Shown here in pieces: positions 18,237 through 27,063 of a stretch of 64,000 bases of DNA. The notes under the pieces were generated by a model. That model had not been told where the DNA came from. It worked only from the letters and a program-made list of their open reading frames with translations, and made no database searches. The DNA is from Tengunoibacter tsumagoiensis. GTDB taxonomy: Bacteria > Chloroflexota > Ktedonobacteria > Ktedonobacterales > Ktedonobacteraceae. Each line of letters opens with the position of its first letter. Position 1 is the first letter of the stretch. The stretch is taken from the NCBI RefSeq assembly GCF_003967535.1, contig NZ_BIFR01000001.1, forward strand, positions 4,897,001 to 4,961,000, given 5' to 3'. The position numbers and the translations under genes are program-made.

Positions 18237-19862
18237 TTAGTACTCAGGCATTGCTGGCGCAGCAGACTTCTCTTTTTCGGGCAGATCGGTGATCAGGGCC
18301 TCGGTGGTCAGGATCATAGCAGCAATGCTGGCAGCATTCTGGAGAGCCGAACGGGTCACCTTGGCAGGATCAGCGATACCAACTTCGAACATGTCGACAT
18401 AGGTGTCATTCAAGACGTTGTAGCCGATATGATTGTTGTTGTGCTCTTTCTGAGCGCGGCGAATACCTTCAACTACGACTGAACCATCGCGACCACCATT
18501 GGCGGCCAGCTGACGGATGGGCTCCTCAAGGGCGCGGCGCAGAATCGCCACACCGGTTGCAGCATCACCAGTCAGTTTCACATTATCCAGAGCAGCACTG
18601 GCATTCAAGAGAGCAACACCACCACCAGGGACCATACCCTCTTCAACACCGGCGCGGGTTGCGGAAAGCGCATCCTCAACGCGGGTCTGACGATACTTCA
18701 GCTCAACCTCGGTACCAGCACCAACTTTGATGATGGCAACACCACCAGAGAGCTTCGCCAGGCGCTCCTGGAGCTTCTCACGATCGTAGTCGCTTGTGGT
18801 GCCTTCGATCTGGGCTTTAATCTGATGGATGCGGCCCTGGATCTCCTGAGAATCGCCACGACCTTCGATGATCGTCGTGTCTTCTTTGTGAGAGGTAACC
18901 AGGCGAGCCTGACCCAGATCGTCCAGCGTGGCGCTATCCAGGCGGCGGCCCATCTCTTCGCTGATCACCTGACCACCGGTCAGCACAGCGATATCGTTCA
19001 GCATCTCTTTGCGGCGATCGCCAAAGCCAGGAGCTTTTACGGCCAGGACGTTGATGATACCGCGGAGTTTATTGACGACCAGCGTAGCCAGAGCCTCGCC
19101 ATCGACATCCTCAGCAATAATTACGATCTCGCGACGACCCTGCTGGACAATCTTCTCAATTACTGGCAGGATATCCTGGACAGCGCTAATCTTCTTATCC
19201 GTGATCAGGATGTAGGGATTCTCCAGAGTGGCTTCCATCTTCTCAGAGTTAGTAACAAAGTAAGCAGAGATGTAGCCTTTGTCAATCTGCATACCTTCAA
19301 CATACTCAGTCTCGAAGTTGATGCCGCGGGACTCTTCAACGGTGATCACACCATCTTTACCTACGCGATCCATGACATCAGCGATCAGATCGCCAATCTG
19401 CTCATCGGCAGCAGAGATCGAAGCAATCTGAGCAATCTCTTTCTTGCCTTCGACTGGAATCGCCATCTCACGAATATAAGCGACGATGGCCTCGGTACCG
19501 CGATCAATACCAAACTTTAACTGCATGGGATTTGCGCCAGCAGCCAGGTTCTTCAGACCTTCGTTGACGATGGACTGAGCCAGAACGGTTGCAGTCGTGG
19601 TGCCATCACCAGCGACATCGTTGGTCTTGGTTGCTGCCTCTTTCAGCAACTGAGCACCCATGTTCTCGAAGGGGTTCTCAAGCTGAATCTCTTTGGCAAC
19701 GGTGACACCATCGTGCGTTACATTAGGAGCACCAAACTTTTTGTCGAGAGCAACGTTGCGGCCCTTTGGTCCCAGCGTTGTCTTTACGGCACCAGCCAGA
19801 ATATCAATACCCTTTTTAAGGGAACGTCGAGCCTCTTCATCAAATATAAGCTGTTTAGCCAT
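18237..19862 (-). CDS. groL: Chaperonin GroEL (60 kDa)
   Basis: 541 residues from MAKQLIFDEEARRSL. ATP-site motifs are present: LGPKGRNVAL, GDGTTTATVLAQ, and later GGGVALL. The mid region has KAPGFGDRRKEML. It forms double heptameric rings that fold proteins with GroES. The C-terminus ends in charged residues and PEY with no Gly-Gly-Met repeats, unlike many bacterial GroEL. An in-frame ATG 24 nt upstream is rejected because MAKQ is the family start and GGAAGGA precedes it. It follows groES by 90 bp in the same operon and is terminated at 18174-18198. Confidence 0.98.
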   Translation of the reverse strand: MAKQLIFDEEARRSLKKGIDILAGAVKTTLGPKGRNVALDKKFGAPNVTHDGVTVAKEIQLENPFENMGAQLLKEAATKTNDVAGDGTTTATVLAQSIVNEGLKNLAAGANPMQLKFGIDRGTEAIVAYIREMAIPVEGKKEIAQIASISAADEQIGDLIADVMDRVGKDGVITVEESRGINFETEYVEGMQIDKGYISAYFVTNSEKMEATLENPYILITDKKISAVQDILPVIEKIVQQGRREIVIIAEDVDGEALATLVVNKLRGIINVLAVKAPGFGDRRKEMLNDIAVLTGGQVISEEMGRRLDSATLDDLGQARLVTSHKEDTTIIEGRGDSQEIQGRIHQIKAQIEGTTSDYDREKLQERLAKLSGGVAIIKVGAGTEVELKYRQTRVEDALSATRAGVEEGMVPGGGVALLNASAALDNVKLTGDAATGVAILRRALEEPIRQLAANGGRDGSVVVEGIRRAQKEHNNNHIGYNVLNDTYVDMFEVGIADPAKVTRSALQNAASIAAMILTTEALITDLPEKEKSAAPAMPEY

Positions 19863-19952
19863 ACTAAGTTTATTCCTTCCCTTCACCTATCTTATACAGA
19901 CGCCTCTTTTCGGCTGAATGCAGAAGATAGTGCAAGCCCAGACTAGTGACAA

Positions 19953-20243
19953 CTAGCCGACAATTGCCAGAATATCGTTCTCTTTAAGGACGAGATACTC
20001 TTCGCCGTCCAGCTTGAACTCGGTACCGCCATACTTGGCAAATAACACACGATCACCAGTGTGAACATCTATTGCAGCGCGGTCACCATTATCCAGCAAA
20101 CGGCCATTACCAACAGCGATCACCACGCCCTCCTGGGGCTTCTCTTTGGCAGTATCAGGAATAACAATTCCGCTTCTCGTAACTTCTTCTTTAGCCGCTG
20201 GCTTTACAACCACACGATCTCCAATAGGACGAATCTGTGCCAC
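19953..20243 (-). CDS. groS: Co-chaperonin GroES (10 kDa)
   Basis: About 96 residues. The GroES pattern is complete: IRPIGDRVVVKP, a mobile loop (EEVTRSGIVIPDTAKEKPQ), GVVIAVGNG, GDRVLFAKYGGTE and EEYLVLKENDILAIVG. It caps GroEL. The GTG at 20243 is favoured over a GTG at 20252 because the AAAGGAA site lies about 10 nt before it but almost touches the earlier codon; it also yields the usual M-A-Q-I-R-P start. No CIRCE element (TTAGCACTC inverted repeat) was found upstream. Confidence 0.97.
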   Translation of the reverse strand: MAQIRPIGDRVVVKPAAKEEVTRSGIVIPDTAKEKPQEGVVIAVGNGRLLDNGDRAAIDVHTGDRVLFAKYGGTEFKLDGEEYLVLKENDILAIVG

Positions 20244-20277
20244 GATGTACACTTCCTTTCCTCAATGAAGCTTATTG

Positions 20278-20529
20278 TCAATCAGAAGATTTTTTCAAAA
20301 CTTCTTCCTCAGGGCCATAGTGAATGACTCCTGAGATATTCTTTGAGCTGTAGAGAGAGTAGTCACAGCAGCAAGGTCCACCTACAGCACAACCTGTGCA
20401 ACAATAGGTCGTCTCCTCAACTACTGTTGGAGACCAGAGAATATCAATATCGCAATTCGCACACCGCGGTGGCGTCTGCGCAGAGTGGATCTGCCCCTTC
20501 TGGGATAATTTCGATTGCTTTTGCTCCAC
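20278..20529 (-). CDS. Small Cys-rich metal-binding protein at the head of the groE operon
   Basis: About 83 residues with many cysteines: CANC (a zinc-ribbon knuckle), then YCCTGCAVGGPCCCDY. The spacing suggests a treble-clef or zinc-ribbon fold; the GC-x-GGPC-C pattern is known from small proteins of actinobacteria and chloroflexi, function unassigned. It stops 35 nt before the groES start and shares its strand, so it is probably co-transcribed. AGAGG is 8 nt before the GTG at 20529 but only 2 nt before the ATG at 20535, hence the choice. A redox or metal-stress role linked to protein folding is an inference. Confidence 0.65.
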   Translation of the reverse strand: MEQKQSKLSQKGQIHSAQTPPRCANCDIDILWSPTVVEETTYCCTGCAVGGPCCCDYSLYSSKNISGVIHYGPEEEVLKKSSD

Positions 20530-20960
20530 GTCCATATCCTCTTGTCTCGTGCTTGCAGAACTTTGAATGGCACTTCTACCCTTCTTATGCTGCTCTCACC
20601 AACGCCCAACGCTGGCTCCTGCTGCCTTGTACACTCACCCCACCTCTCAGTGCTCTTTTCTCTTCACACAGTATGTCACATCCAATGTTAGAGCCATATA
20701 GGAAAAGTGTTAGAGGATTGTTAGAATTATTTCCATAGGCACTCTTTTCATACCCAAAACAGCTATTCACTACTTATACATAATTTATTATTATTGAATG
20801 GTGAAGCATCCTCAATGCCTGGGTGTAGAAGATACGTATAAAATACTTATAGATATAGGCTCGGCAATGAGCAAGTTGCTATCGCCACATGATACAATGC
20901 TCATGTGTCGTTGAGATATCATTGTCGATCATCAAACATCACCAAAGGATAGATGCTTCT
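20530..20960. other. Divergent intergenic region between the groE unit and the biotin carrier gene
   Basis: 431 bp. GTTAGA occurs three times around 20688-20725. No CIRCE, no clear -35/-10 pair and no credible gene were seen. Confidence 0.35.
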
Positions 20961-21527
20961 ATGGCGTACGTTGTTACTCACAATAAACACAGCTATACCG
21001 TTGCAGTAGAGGAATCTGGCTCACAATCGCAGCAGGTTCTCGTGGATACTGTTCCACATTCCATCGTCTGGCAACAGCTCCTTCCTCTCTTTACGCAATC
21101 ACTAACCGGCGGTCGCTATCATCTTCTGCTCAACCATCGCTCATATGAGATCTTTGCTCGCCGTCTTCAGTCCGTAGATGCCCCTCTTGAACAGCGCTAT
21201 GAGATCCTTCTGGCAGGCCAACGCTTTGAGGTGCTGGTCGAAGATGAACGGATCAGACAATTAGCCAATGTGAGTCGTTCTCAGGCCAGTCAGAGTGCCA
21301 GGGTTCAGGCTCCAATGCCGGGTCTTGTTGTGAAGCTCCTGGTCGATGTGGGCACAGCGGTCCACGCAGGTCAAACGGTCGCTGTGCTCGAGGCGATGAA
21401 GATGGAGAATGATCTCACGTCTCCTATCTCTGGAATCGTCCATGAGCTCCGCGTCCAGACAGGACAGACCGTTGAGCAGGGCCAGCTCCTCGTGTCAATT
21501 ACAGCTCAGGCTGCTCACAATAATTAA
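20961..21527 (+). CDS. Biotin carboxyl carrier-like protein (acyl-CoA carboxylase)
   Basis: 189 residues. The C-terminal 75 residues form a biotinyl domain: APMPGLVVKLLVDVGTAV, then VLEAMKMEND with the biotin-attachment Lys in EAMKM, then GIVHELRVQTGQTVEQGQLL. The N-terminal part is a beta-rich domain like those before the carrier in acyl-CoA carboxylase alpha subunits, here separate. It would carry carboxybiotin between carboxylase and carboxyltransferase, which are not in this window. AAAGGA is 11 nt before ATG 20961. The next gene is a methylmalonyl-CoA mutase, consistent with propionyl-CoA carboxylation. Confidence 0.85.
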   Translation: MAYVVTHNKHSYTVAVEESGSQSQQVLVDTVPHSIVWQQLLPLFTQSLTGGRYHLLLNHRSYEIFARRLQSVDAPLEQRYEILLAGQRFEVLVEDERIRQLANVSRSQASQSARVQAPMPGLVVKLLVDVGTAVHAGQTVAVLEAMKMENDLTSPISGIVHELRVQTGQTVEQGQLLVSITAQAAHNN

Positions 21528-21620
21528 TATGTCAGTCGTGCTGGCATCCACTGACATATCTTAGAGCCTTTTACTGCCTGCTTTTTTCCGCTGTTGATAA
21601 TAGGCGCAACTCTTCTGATA

Positions 21621-21629
21621 TGTTATAAT
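21621..21629 (+). promoter_or_regulatory. Extended -10 promoter of the mutase gene
   Basis: TGTTATAAT (TG-N-TATAAT) 33 nt before the ATG. No clear -35 hexamer. Confidence 0.45.
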
Positions 21630-21661
21630 GCCAACGGTACATAAAGAAGGGAAGGTGTGTC

Positions 21662-23335
21662 ATGGATCTACCCACAAGTAAAAGTACCAAAGAATGGCGC
21701 GAAACAACTGCCCGTAAAGCTCTCAGCAAGGGAGCTGAAAGGCAGGAAAAATTTGTTACCAGTGCTGATAACGAGATCCCAGATCTCTCTACAGAAGAAG
21801 ATCTGAGCGCCTTCAATACTCAAACACAGTTGGGATATCCAGGCGAGTATCCATTTACTCGCGGCATCCATCCTGGCATGTATCGCTCTCGCCTCTGGAC
21901 GATGCGCCAGTATGCTGGCTTTGCCTCCGCTGAAGAGTCCAATCAACGCTATCACTATCTCCTCTCGCAGGGCACGACTGGTCTCTCCGTTGCCTTTGAT
22001 CTTCCAACCCAGATGGGCTATGATGCCGATCATTCTCTGGCACAGGGGGAAGTGGGCAAAGTTGGTGTCTCGATCTCCAGCCTGGAAGATATGGAGACGC
22101 TGTTCAATGGGATTCCTCTTGAGCGCGTGAGTACTTCCATGACTATTAATGCTACTGCCAGCATTCTGCTCGCTCTCTATATCGCTGTGGCGAGAAAACA
22201 GGGGGTCCCACTGGCAAGGCTCTCAGGAACGGTCCAGAACGATATTCTTAAAGAGTATATTGCACGCGGAACGTATATCTATCCACCTGAACCGTCCATG
22301 CGGATCATTACGGATATCTTCCGCTATTGCGCAGATGAGCTACCACGCTGGAATACGATCAGTATCAGTGGCTACCATATTCGTGAGGCAGGGGCGACCG
22401 CCGTACAGGAAGTGGCGTTTACGCTGGCAAATGCGATCAGCTATGTTCAAGCGGCCCTGAAGGCTGGCCTGAATGTCGATGCATTTGCGGGACAGCTCTC
22501 GTTCTTTTTTAACAGCCATAACAATCTGTTTGAAGAGGCCGCCAAGTTCCGAGCCGCACGCCGAATGTGGGCTCAGATTATGCGCGAGCAGTTTCAGGCT
22601 CAGGATCCACGCTCGATGATGCTTCGCTTCCATACCCAGACCGCTGGCTCAACCTTAACGGCACAGCAGCCCGATAATAATATTGTGCGCACAGCGTATC
22701 AGGCTCTCGCTGCTGTTCTGGGCGGCACACAGTCTCTCCACACTAATAGTAAGGATGAGGCGCTCTCGCTCCCCAATGAGGAGACGGCTCGTCTGGCTCT
22801 ACGTACACAGCAGGTCCTCGCTTATGAGACTGGCGTGGCCGATGTGGTTGATCCTCTGGCTGGCTCCTATTATGTGGAGTCTTTGACCAATCAGATTGAA
22901 GCTCAAGCCTGGGACTATCTCCACAAAATTGCTGAACTGGGTGGCAGCGTCCGCGCTATTGAGTCTGGCTTTATGCAGGCGGAGATTGAACAGGCTGCCT
23001 ATCAGTATCAATTGGCACTGGAACAGGAACAAAAGATTGTTGTTGGAGTCAATCGTTTTGTGAGTGAACAAGAGTCGCAACCTGTGCTCCAACGCGTCAA
23101 TGAAGCCGTTGAAAAGCAGCAGGTGGCCCGGCTACAGGCGCTACGCCAGCGACGTGATACTAACCTTGTACACAGAACCCTACGCGCTCTTGAACATGGA
23201 GCAACCGGGCAGGAGAATCTCATGCCCCTGATTATCGCTGCGGTGGAAGCATATGCCACTCTCGGTGAGATCAGCGATACGTTGCGCCATGTGTTTGGCG
23301 AGCAGCGCGAATTTCATCATTTGTCATCCATTTAA
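21662..23335 (+). CDS. Methylmalonyl-CoA mutase large (catalytic) subunit, MCM-like
   Basis: 557 residues: the acyl-CoA-binding TIM barrel of cobalamin-dependent mutases, without the B12-binding domain, which must come from a separate small subunit. Motifs: YPFTRGIHPGMY, TMRQYAGF, FDLPTQMGYDADHS, STSMTINATA, RWNTISISGYHIREAGATA and LGGTQSLHTNSKDEA. The residues that set substrate choice read Tyr (RQYAGF) and Arg (YIARGTYIYPP), as in true methylmalonyl-CoA mutase. It would interconvert methylmalonyl-CoA and succinyl-CoA. GAAGGGAAGG precedes the ATG. The stop codon overlaps the next start by 1 bp. Confidence 0.92.
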   Translation: MDLPTSKSTKEWRETTARKALSKGAERQEKFVTSADNEIPDLSTEEDLSAFNTQTQLGYPGEYPFTRGIHPGMYRSRLWTMRQYAGFASAEESNQRYHYLLSQGTTGLSVAFDLPTQMGYDADHSLAQGEVGKVGVSISSLEDMETLFNGIPLERVSTSMTINATASILLALYIAVARKQGVPLARLSGTVQNDILKEYIARGTYIYPPEPSMRIITDIFRYCADELPRWNTISISGYHIREAGATAVQEVAFTLANAISYVQAALKAGLNVDAFAGQLSFFFNSHNNLFEEAAKFRAARRMWAQIMREQFQAQDPRSMMLRFHTQTAGSTLTAQQPDNNIVRTAYQALAAVLGGTQSLHTNSKDEALSLPNEETARLALRTQQVLAYETGVADVVDPLAGSYYVESLTNQIEAQAWDYLHKIAELGGSVRAIESGFMQAEIEQAAYQYQLALEQEQKIVVGVNRFVSEQESQPVLQRVNEAVEKQQVARLQALRQRRDTNLVHRTLRALEHGATGQENLMPLIIAAVEAYATLGEISDTLRHVFGEQREFHHLSSI

Positions 23336-24324
23336 TGAGAGAAATCAACCGAGTAGAATCGCTTATGAAAATTTGGAGCATCGAAGAAGAGGCTGAGACG
23401 CGCGATGTGTATCCCGCACGCGATGCCGAACGCAGTATATATTCCATCTATGATACCAATCGAGGTGAAGCCCATCAGCGCCCACTGCTCTATGCACGCA
23501 ATGGTGAGGTACCAAACAGGCAGAGAGAACGTTCTCTGGCTCCTATTGGTGTGTTTGACTCAGGAGCCGGTGGCCTGACAATCCTCTCAGACCTTCAGAA
23601 ACAGCTTCCTCACGAAAATTTTATCTATCTTGGTGATACTGCCAACTGCCCTTATGGAGTACGTACCGAGGAAGAGATTACGGAGCTGTCGCTCAATGCC
23701 TGTCAGTTTCTGATTGAGCAGGGGGTGAAACTGATTGTGGTGGCCTGCAATACGGCATCTCAAGCGGCTCTGTCTACCCTACGAGCAACGTTCTCGATCC
23801 CTTTCATTGGCGTGGTCCCCGCCGTTAAACCCGCCGCTCGGCTCACAAAGCAGGGACGAATCGGGATTGCGGCAACAAATAGTTCAGCCAGGGCGAGCTA
23901 TCTACAACATCTGATTGAAGATTTTGCTTCTGGTATTCAGGTCTTTTCCGTTGGCTGCCCCGAACTGGTTACGCTGGTGGAGCGAGGAGAGCTCGAAGGC
24001 CCTGAGGTTGATCAGATTCTACGTCACGCCCTTGATCCTTTACTCGCTCAGCAGATCGATGTGCTGGTTCTGGGTTGCACTCATTTTCCAGCCTTACGAC
24101 CAGCTATTGAACGCATTGTGGGCAAGGAGGTGCAGGTTATTGATAGTGGAAAAGCTATCGCTCGCCGCACACATGCTATACTTGATGCGGAAGATATGAG
24201 CCATCCAGCGACTATGAGGGATGGCAAGACCCAGATCTGGTGCAGTGGAGATACAGAAAGCTTTAGTCAGGTTGCCACGACTGTGCTTGGTTATCCCGTT
24301 ACAGCTCGGCAGGCTCCTTACTGA
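23335..24324 (+). CDS. murI: Glutamate racemase with N-terminal extension
   Basis: 329 residues. From about residue 63: IGVFDSGAGGLTIL, FIYLGDTANCPYG, VVACNTASQAAL (first catalytic Cys) and LVLGCTHFPAL (second catalytic Cys). It makes D-glutamate for peptidoglycan. The family is usually 255-285 residues; the first 60 residues here are charged, not homologous to the fold, and may be regulatory, or the true start may be later. The ATG overlaps the mutase stop (TAATG) without its own SD, so translation is coupled. An internal ATG at 23365 would shorten the extension by 10 residues. Confidence 0.92.
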   Translation: MREINRVESLMKIWSIEEEAETRDVYPARDAERSIYSIYDTNRGEAHQRPLLYARNGEVPNRQRERSLAPIGVFDSGAGGLTILSDLQKQLPHENFIYLGDTANCPYGVRTEEEITELSLNACQFLIEQGVKLIVVACNTASQAALSTLRATFSIPFIGVVPAVKPAARLTKQGRIGIAATNSSARASYLQHLIEDFASGIQVFSVGCPELVTLVERGELEGPEVDQILRHALDPLLAQQIDVLVLGCTHFPALRPAIERIVGKEVQVIDSGKAIARRTHAILDAEDMSHPATMRDGKTQIWCSGDTESFSQVATTVLGYPVTARQAPY

Positions 24325-24402
24325 AGGTGCAAAGGCCCGGCCCCAGAGAGAGCAAGGCAAGGCTATTCCTGGCCCTCTCTCTTCTGTGCCAGCCCTCTTG
24401 CA

Positions 24403-24420
24403 GAGATGAGATCTCATCTC
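24403..24420. repeat. 18-bp perfect palindrome
   Basis: GAGATGAGATCTCATCTC lies 79 bp after the racemase stop. It is flanked by GCCC/GGGC, so a longer stem is possible. It is either part of a terminator or a protein site. Confidence 0.5.
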
Positions 24421-24534
24421 CGGGCTCTCTTTAATGGCTGCTTGCTGCTCTTATCCAGGGCGCGGGCAGTCAGAAGTCGGTGTTGATCGGTGTTGAAATG
24501 TAGCTACGTTCTTTTGGGAGGTTGTACGACAATA

Positions 24535-25176
24535 ATGTCAGATAATTTAGCTCTCTTTGAGAGCGAAGAAAGTGCAAGCATGCCTACGAAGTCCAAACCT
24601 TTTTATATTCAGTTCGCTCGTTTTATCTCCACTATTTTTTCACCTGCGACGATCTCATTACCTCTTATTCTTCTGGTCGCGTTCTATCATCCCAATCCAG
24701 CCGCTTTACAGTATGCTGGTGTGACGCTCTTATTTCTCAGTATCGGACCCTTGCTCTATATTTTGATTGGTGTCAGCACTGGACAATTTACGGATATCGA
24801 CGTAAGTGATCGTTCTCAACGCACTGGACCTTTTCTGTTTATTATTGGTTCCAGTCTGGTCGGGGCCCTTATATTATCGTTTGCCAATGGACCAAAGGAT
24901 CTGATTACGATTTTAGTCCTGACTGCTCTTACCAGCGCGCTCATGATGATCATTACCTTCTGGTGGAAGATCAGCATGCATGCAGCTTCAATTGCGGCGG
25001 TCTCAACGATGCTGACGATGCTGTATGGGGTTGTCATCCTACCGGCCTTTCTGCTGGTCATCCTGGTAGACTGGTCACGCGTGGTCCTCAAACGGCATAC
25101 TCTCGGTCAGGTGATCGCTGGCTCTTCTCTGGGTATTATCATGACTGCGGTTACCTTGCTCATTCGAGGTGTCTAA
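24535..25176 (+). CDS. PAP2-like membrane phosphatase family protein
   Basis: About 213 residues with 6 or so membrane helices. The three PAP2 motif regions are recognisable but degenerate: DVSDRSQRTGPF in place of K-x6-R-P, KISMHAAS in place of PSGH, and WSRVVLKRHTLGQVIAG for SR-x5-H. The last keeps the conserved His and the Gly-rich helix. It may act on lipid or polyprenyl phosphates at the outer membrane face, or be a related non-hydrolytic protein. GGGAGG lies 13 nt before ATG 24535; an upstream ATG at 24490 is less well placed. A terminator follows at 25248-25271. Confidence 0.7.
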   Translation: MSDNLALFESEESASMPTKSKPFYIQFARFISTIFSPATISLPLILLVAFYHPNPAALQYAGVTLLFLSIGPLLYILIGVSTGQFTDIDVSDRSQRTGPFLFIIGSSLVGALILSFANGPKDLITILVLTALTSALMMIITFWWKISMHAASIAAVSTMLTMLYGVVILPAFLLVILVDWSRVVLKRHTLGQVIAGSSLGIIMTAVTLLIRGV

Positions 25177-25247
25177 ACGATCAAGCGCATAGGCGTGTCA
25201 AGGAGAGTGCAAGAGGGCTTTCGATAGTCGAAGATCCATGATCCCGA

Positions 25248-25271
25248 GGCCTGGGCATATACGCCCAGGCC
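25248..25271. terminator. Bidirectional terminator between convergent genes
   Basis: GGCCTGGGC (25248-25256) pairs with GCCCAGGCC (25263-25271), 6-nt loop, with a T-run at 25284-25289. A second small stem (TTCGA/TCGAA) lies at about 25220-25232. Confidence 0.8.
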
Positions 25272-25287
25272 CCATTGTCTCCATTTT

Positions 25288-27063
25288 TTATGCGGGTATC
25301 TCCTCCTGATCAATCACCTCTGCATTCCAGAGTTGTTGCATCTCTCGGGATGTGGCTAATAATTCAGCTAGCCTCCCTACGGCCTCGATTCTCCCATCTT
25401 TGAGGACGATAATCTGATCGGCCTCTCCTAACGTTGCTCGTCGGTGAGAGACGGCCAACCGTGTCATACCCTGTGTAAAGCGTGACCAGAGCTGCCGTTC
25501 CGTCTCAATATCAAGTGCGCTGGAGAGATCATCCATCACTAATAGTTCAGGATCGCGTACAAACATTCTCGCTGCTGCTGTGCGCTGAATCTGTCCACCT
25601 GAGAGCTTGATGCCACGGGGACCAACTCTAGTCTCCAGTTGCTGCTCAAGCTCACATACATCTGGCTCCAGAACTGCCGCCTGGATGGCTCCCACCAGGT
25701 CTACTTCCTGTTCAGGTAGCCCCAGCAGAATATTCTCTCGTAGCGAGAGACTAAAGAGCCGAGGCACTTGAGAAGTATAGCCACAACGCGGGGGAACAAA
25801 AAAGGTTGCCGGATCATCTACAATCTGACTATTCCAGTAGAGCTCGCCCTCATCTCGTGGCAATAATCCCAGTAAAACCCGTAACAGTGTTGTCTTACCC
25901 GATCCAATTCTCCCCGTGATCACCGTAAATGATCCTCGCGGCAATTGAAAATCGATATGCTGAATTCCATGCTCGCTCCCAGGATAATGATAGCTCAGTC
26001 CCTCCACTTTTAGAAGCTCAAGCCGATCGGTGGATTGCTTAGGGCTGAAGGTGAGTGGGGGAATCTTCTCGCCTCTTATATAGATCTCATTATGAGCGGT
26101 CAGTTCGAGCTTCGGTGCCCCCTGAAGTAGCTCCCACAAACGTTCCAGCGAAACGCTCATCTGGCTAAACTTGGCGAAGAAGTTGCCAGAGAAGCTAATG
26201 ATAAGTGAGAGCCAGCCTAGATACGAGACAAACAGGGCAAAATCTCCCAGGGTAAAGCCCCGGCTGCGCATCGATTGGGCGGCAACAAGTAAGACTAATC
26301 CAGTCCCCAGGTCAGCCGCATTATTCGAGAGCGTATCAATAAACTGGCTTAACAGCTTGTCTCTAAGCGCCGCCCGTCGCCGAATTTCATTCAGTGACTG
26401 AAAATAAGCCACGACATTCCTCTCGGCTCTGGCAACTTTAAAGAGCTGGAAAGCCCCGAAGACATCTCCTAGCAGACCAGTGATATCCCCAATAGCCTCT
26501 TGATTTGAAGCATGATACTGACGAATACGCTGCTTGAACGAATTCACCACAGCCAGCACCAGCAGCAATGGCAGAAACACAGCCAGGGTGATAAATGGGG
26601 AGTAGCTAATAAGAATCGCCAGCGCAATACTAAAAGCGATCAGTTGACCCAATGGATCAAAGATCCAGCTCATAAATGTTCCAACAGCATCAGTATCATT
26701 GCGAAAACGGCTAATGGCTTCACCAGATGACGAGGGCAAGGCCTGAGCCCCTGGCCTCTGCAAAATATGCGCAAAGAGGTTACGGCACAGTAAACTCGCT
26801 GACACTATATTTAGCGTAGACTCGGCACTGACTCCTATAAAAAGGGTAGCCGCACGCACCAGGGCAATGACGACGAGAAGTATCATAAAGCTCCAGAGGC
26901 TCGTCACTGTCACAGTCCCATGAGTCAGTGTATCTAGCAAACGCTGAATCACCAGCCCGGGTAGGAGTGGGATAAGATAGAATAGAATCCCATTCAAGAG
27001 TCCGCTGATGATATATAAGATTGGATCATAGGTAGCAAGGCGAAAGAGTGTCTTTACCTTCAT
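25288..27063 (-). CDS. ABC exporter half-transporter B (degenerate Walker B)
   Basis: 591 residues: a six-helix exporter membrane domain (about 1-310) and an ATPase domain. Walker A is GRIGSGKTT, the signature is LSGGQIQR, and Walker B is LLVMDDLSSALD, in which the catalytic Glu after the Walker B Asp is replaced by Asp. The H-loop is AVSHR. It overlaps the upstream half-transporter by 4 bp (ATGA), so the two form a heterodimer. With the partner's degenerate signature this makes one weak and one active ATP site, as in TM287/288-type exporters. Substrate unknown, likely a drug, lipid or peptide. Confidence 0.92.
   Translation of the reverse strand: MKVKTLFRLATYDPILYIISGLLNGILFYLIPLLPGLVIQRLLDTLTHGTVTVTSLWSFMILLVVIALVRAATLFIGVSAESTLNIVSASLLCRNLFAHILQRPGAQALPSSSGEAISRFRNDTDAVGTFMSWIFDPLGQLIAFSIALAILISYSPFITLAVFLPLLLVLAVVNSFKQRIRQYHASNQEAIGDITGLLGDVFGAFQLFKVARAERNVVAYFQSLNEIRRRAALRDKLLSQFIDTLSNNAADLGTGLVLLVAAQSMRSRGFTLGDFALFVSYLGWLSLIISFSGNFFAKFSQMSVSLERLWELLQGAPKLELTAHNEIYIRGEKIPPLTFSPKQSTDRLELLKVEGLSYHYPGSEHGIQHIDFQLPRGSFTVITGRIGSGKTTLLRVLLGLLPRDEGELYWNSQIVDDPATFFVPPRCGYTSQVPRLFSLSLRENILLGLPEQEVDLVGAIQAAVLEPDVCELEQQLETRVGPRGIKLSGGQIQRTAAARMFVRDPELLVMDDLSSALDIETERQLWSRFTQGMTRLAVSHRRATLGEADQIIVLKDGRIEAVGRLAELLATSREMQQLWNAEVIDQEEIPA

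Noticed and set aside
18825..19520. Plus-strand open frame antisense to groEL
   Set aside because: It is a mirror of the highly conserved groEL coding sequence and has no independent evidence.
20530..20960. CIRCE (HrcA) element expected before groES
   Set aside because: The TTAGCACTC inverted repeat was looked for and not seen.
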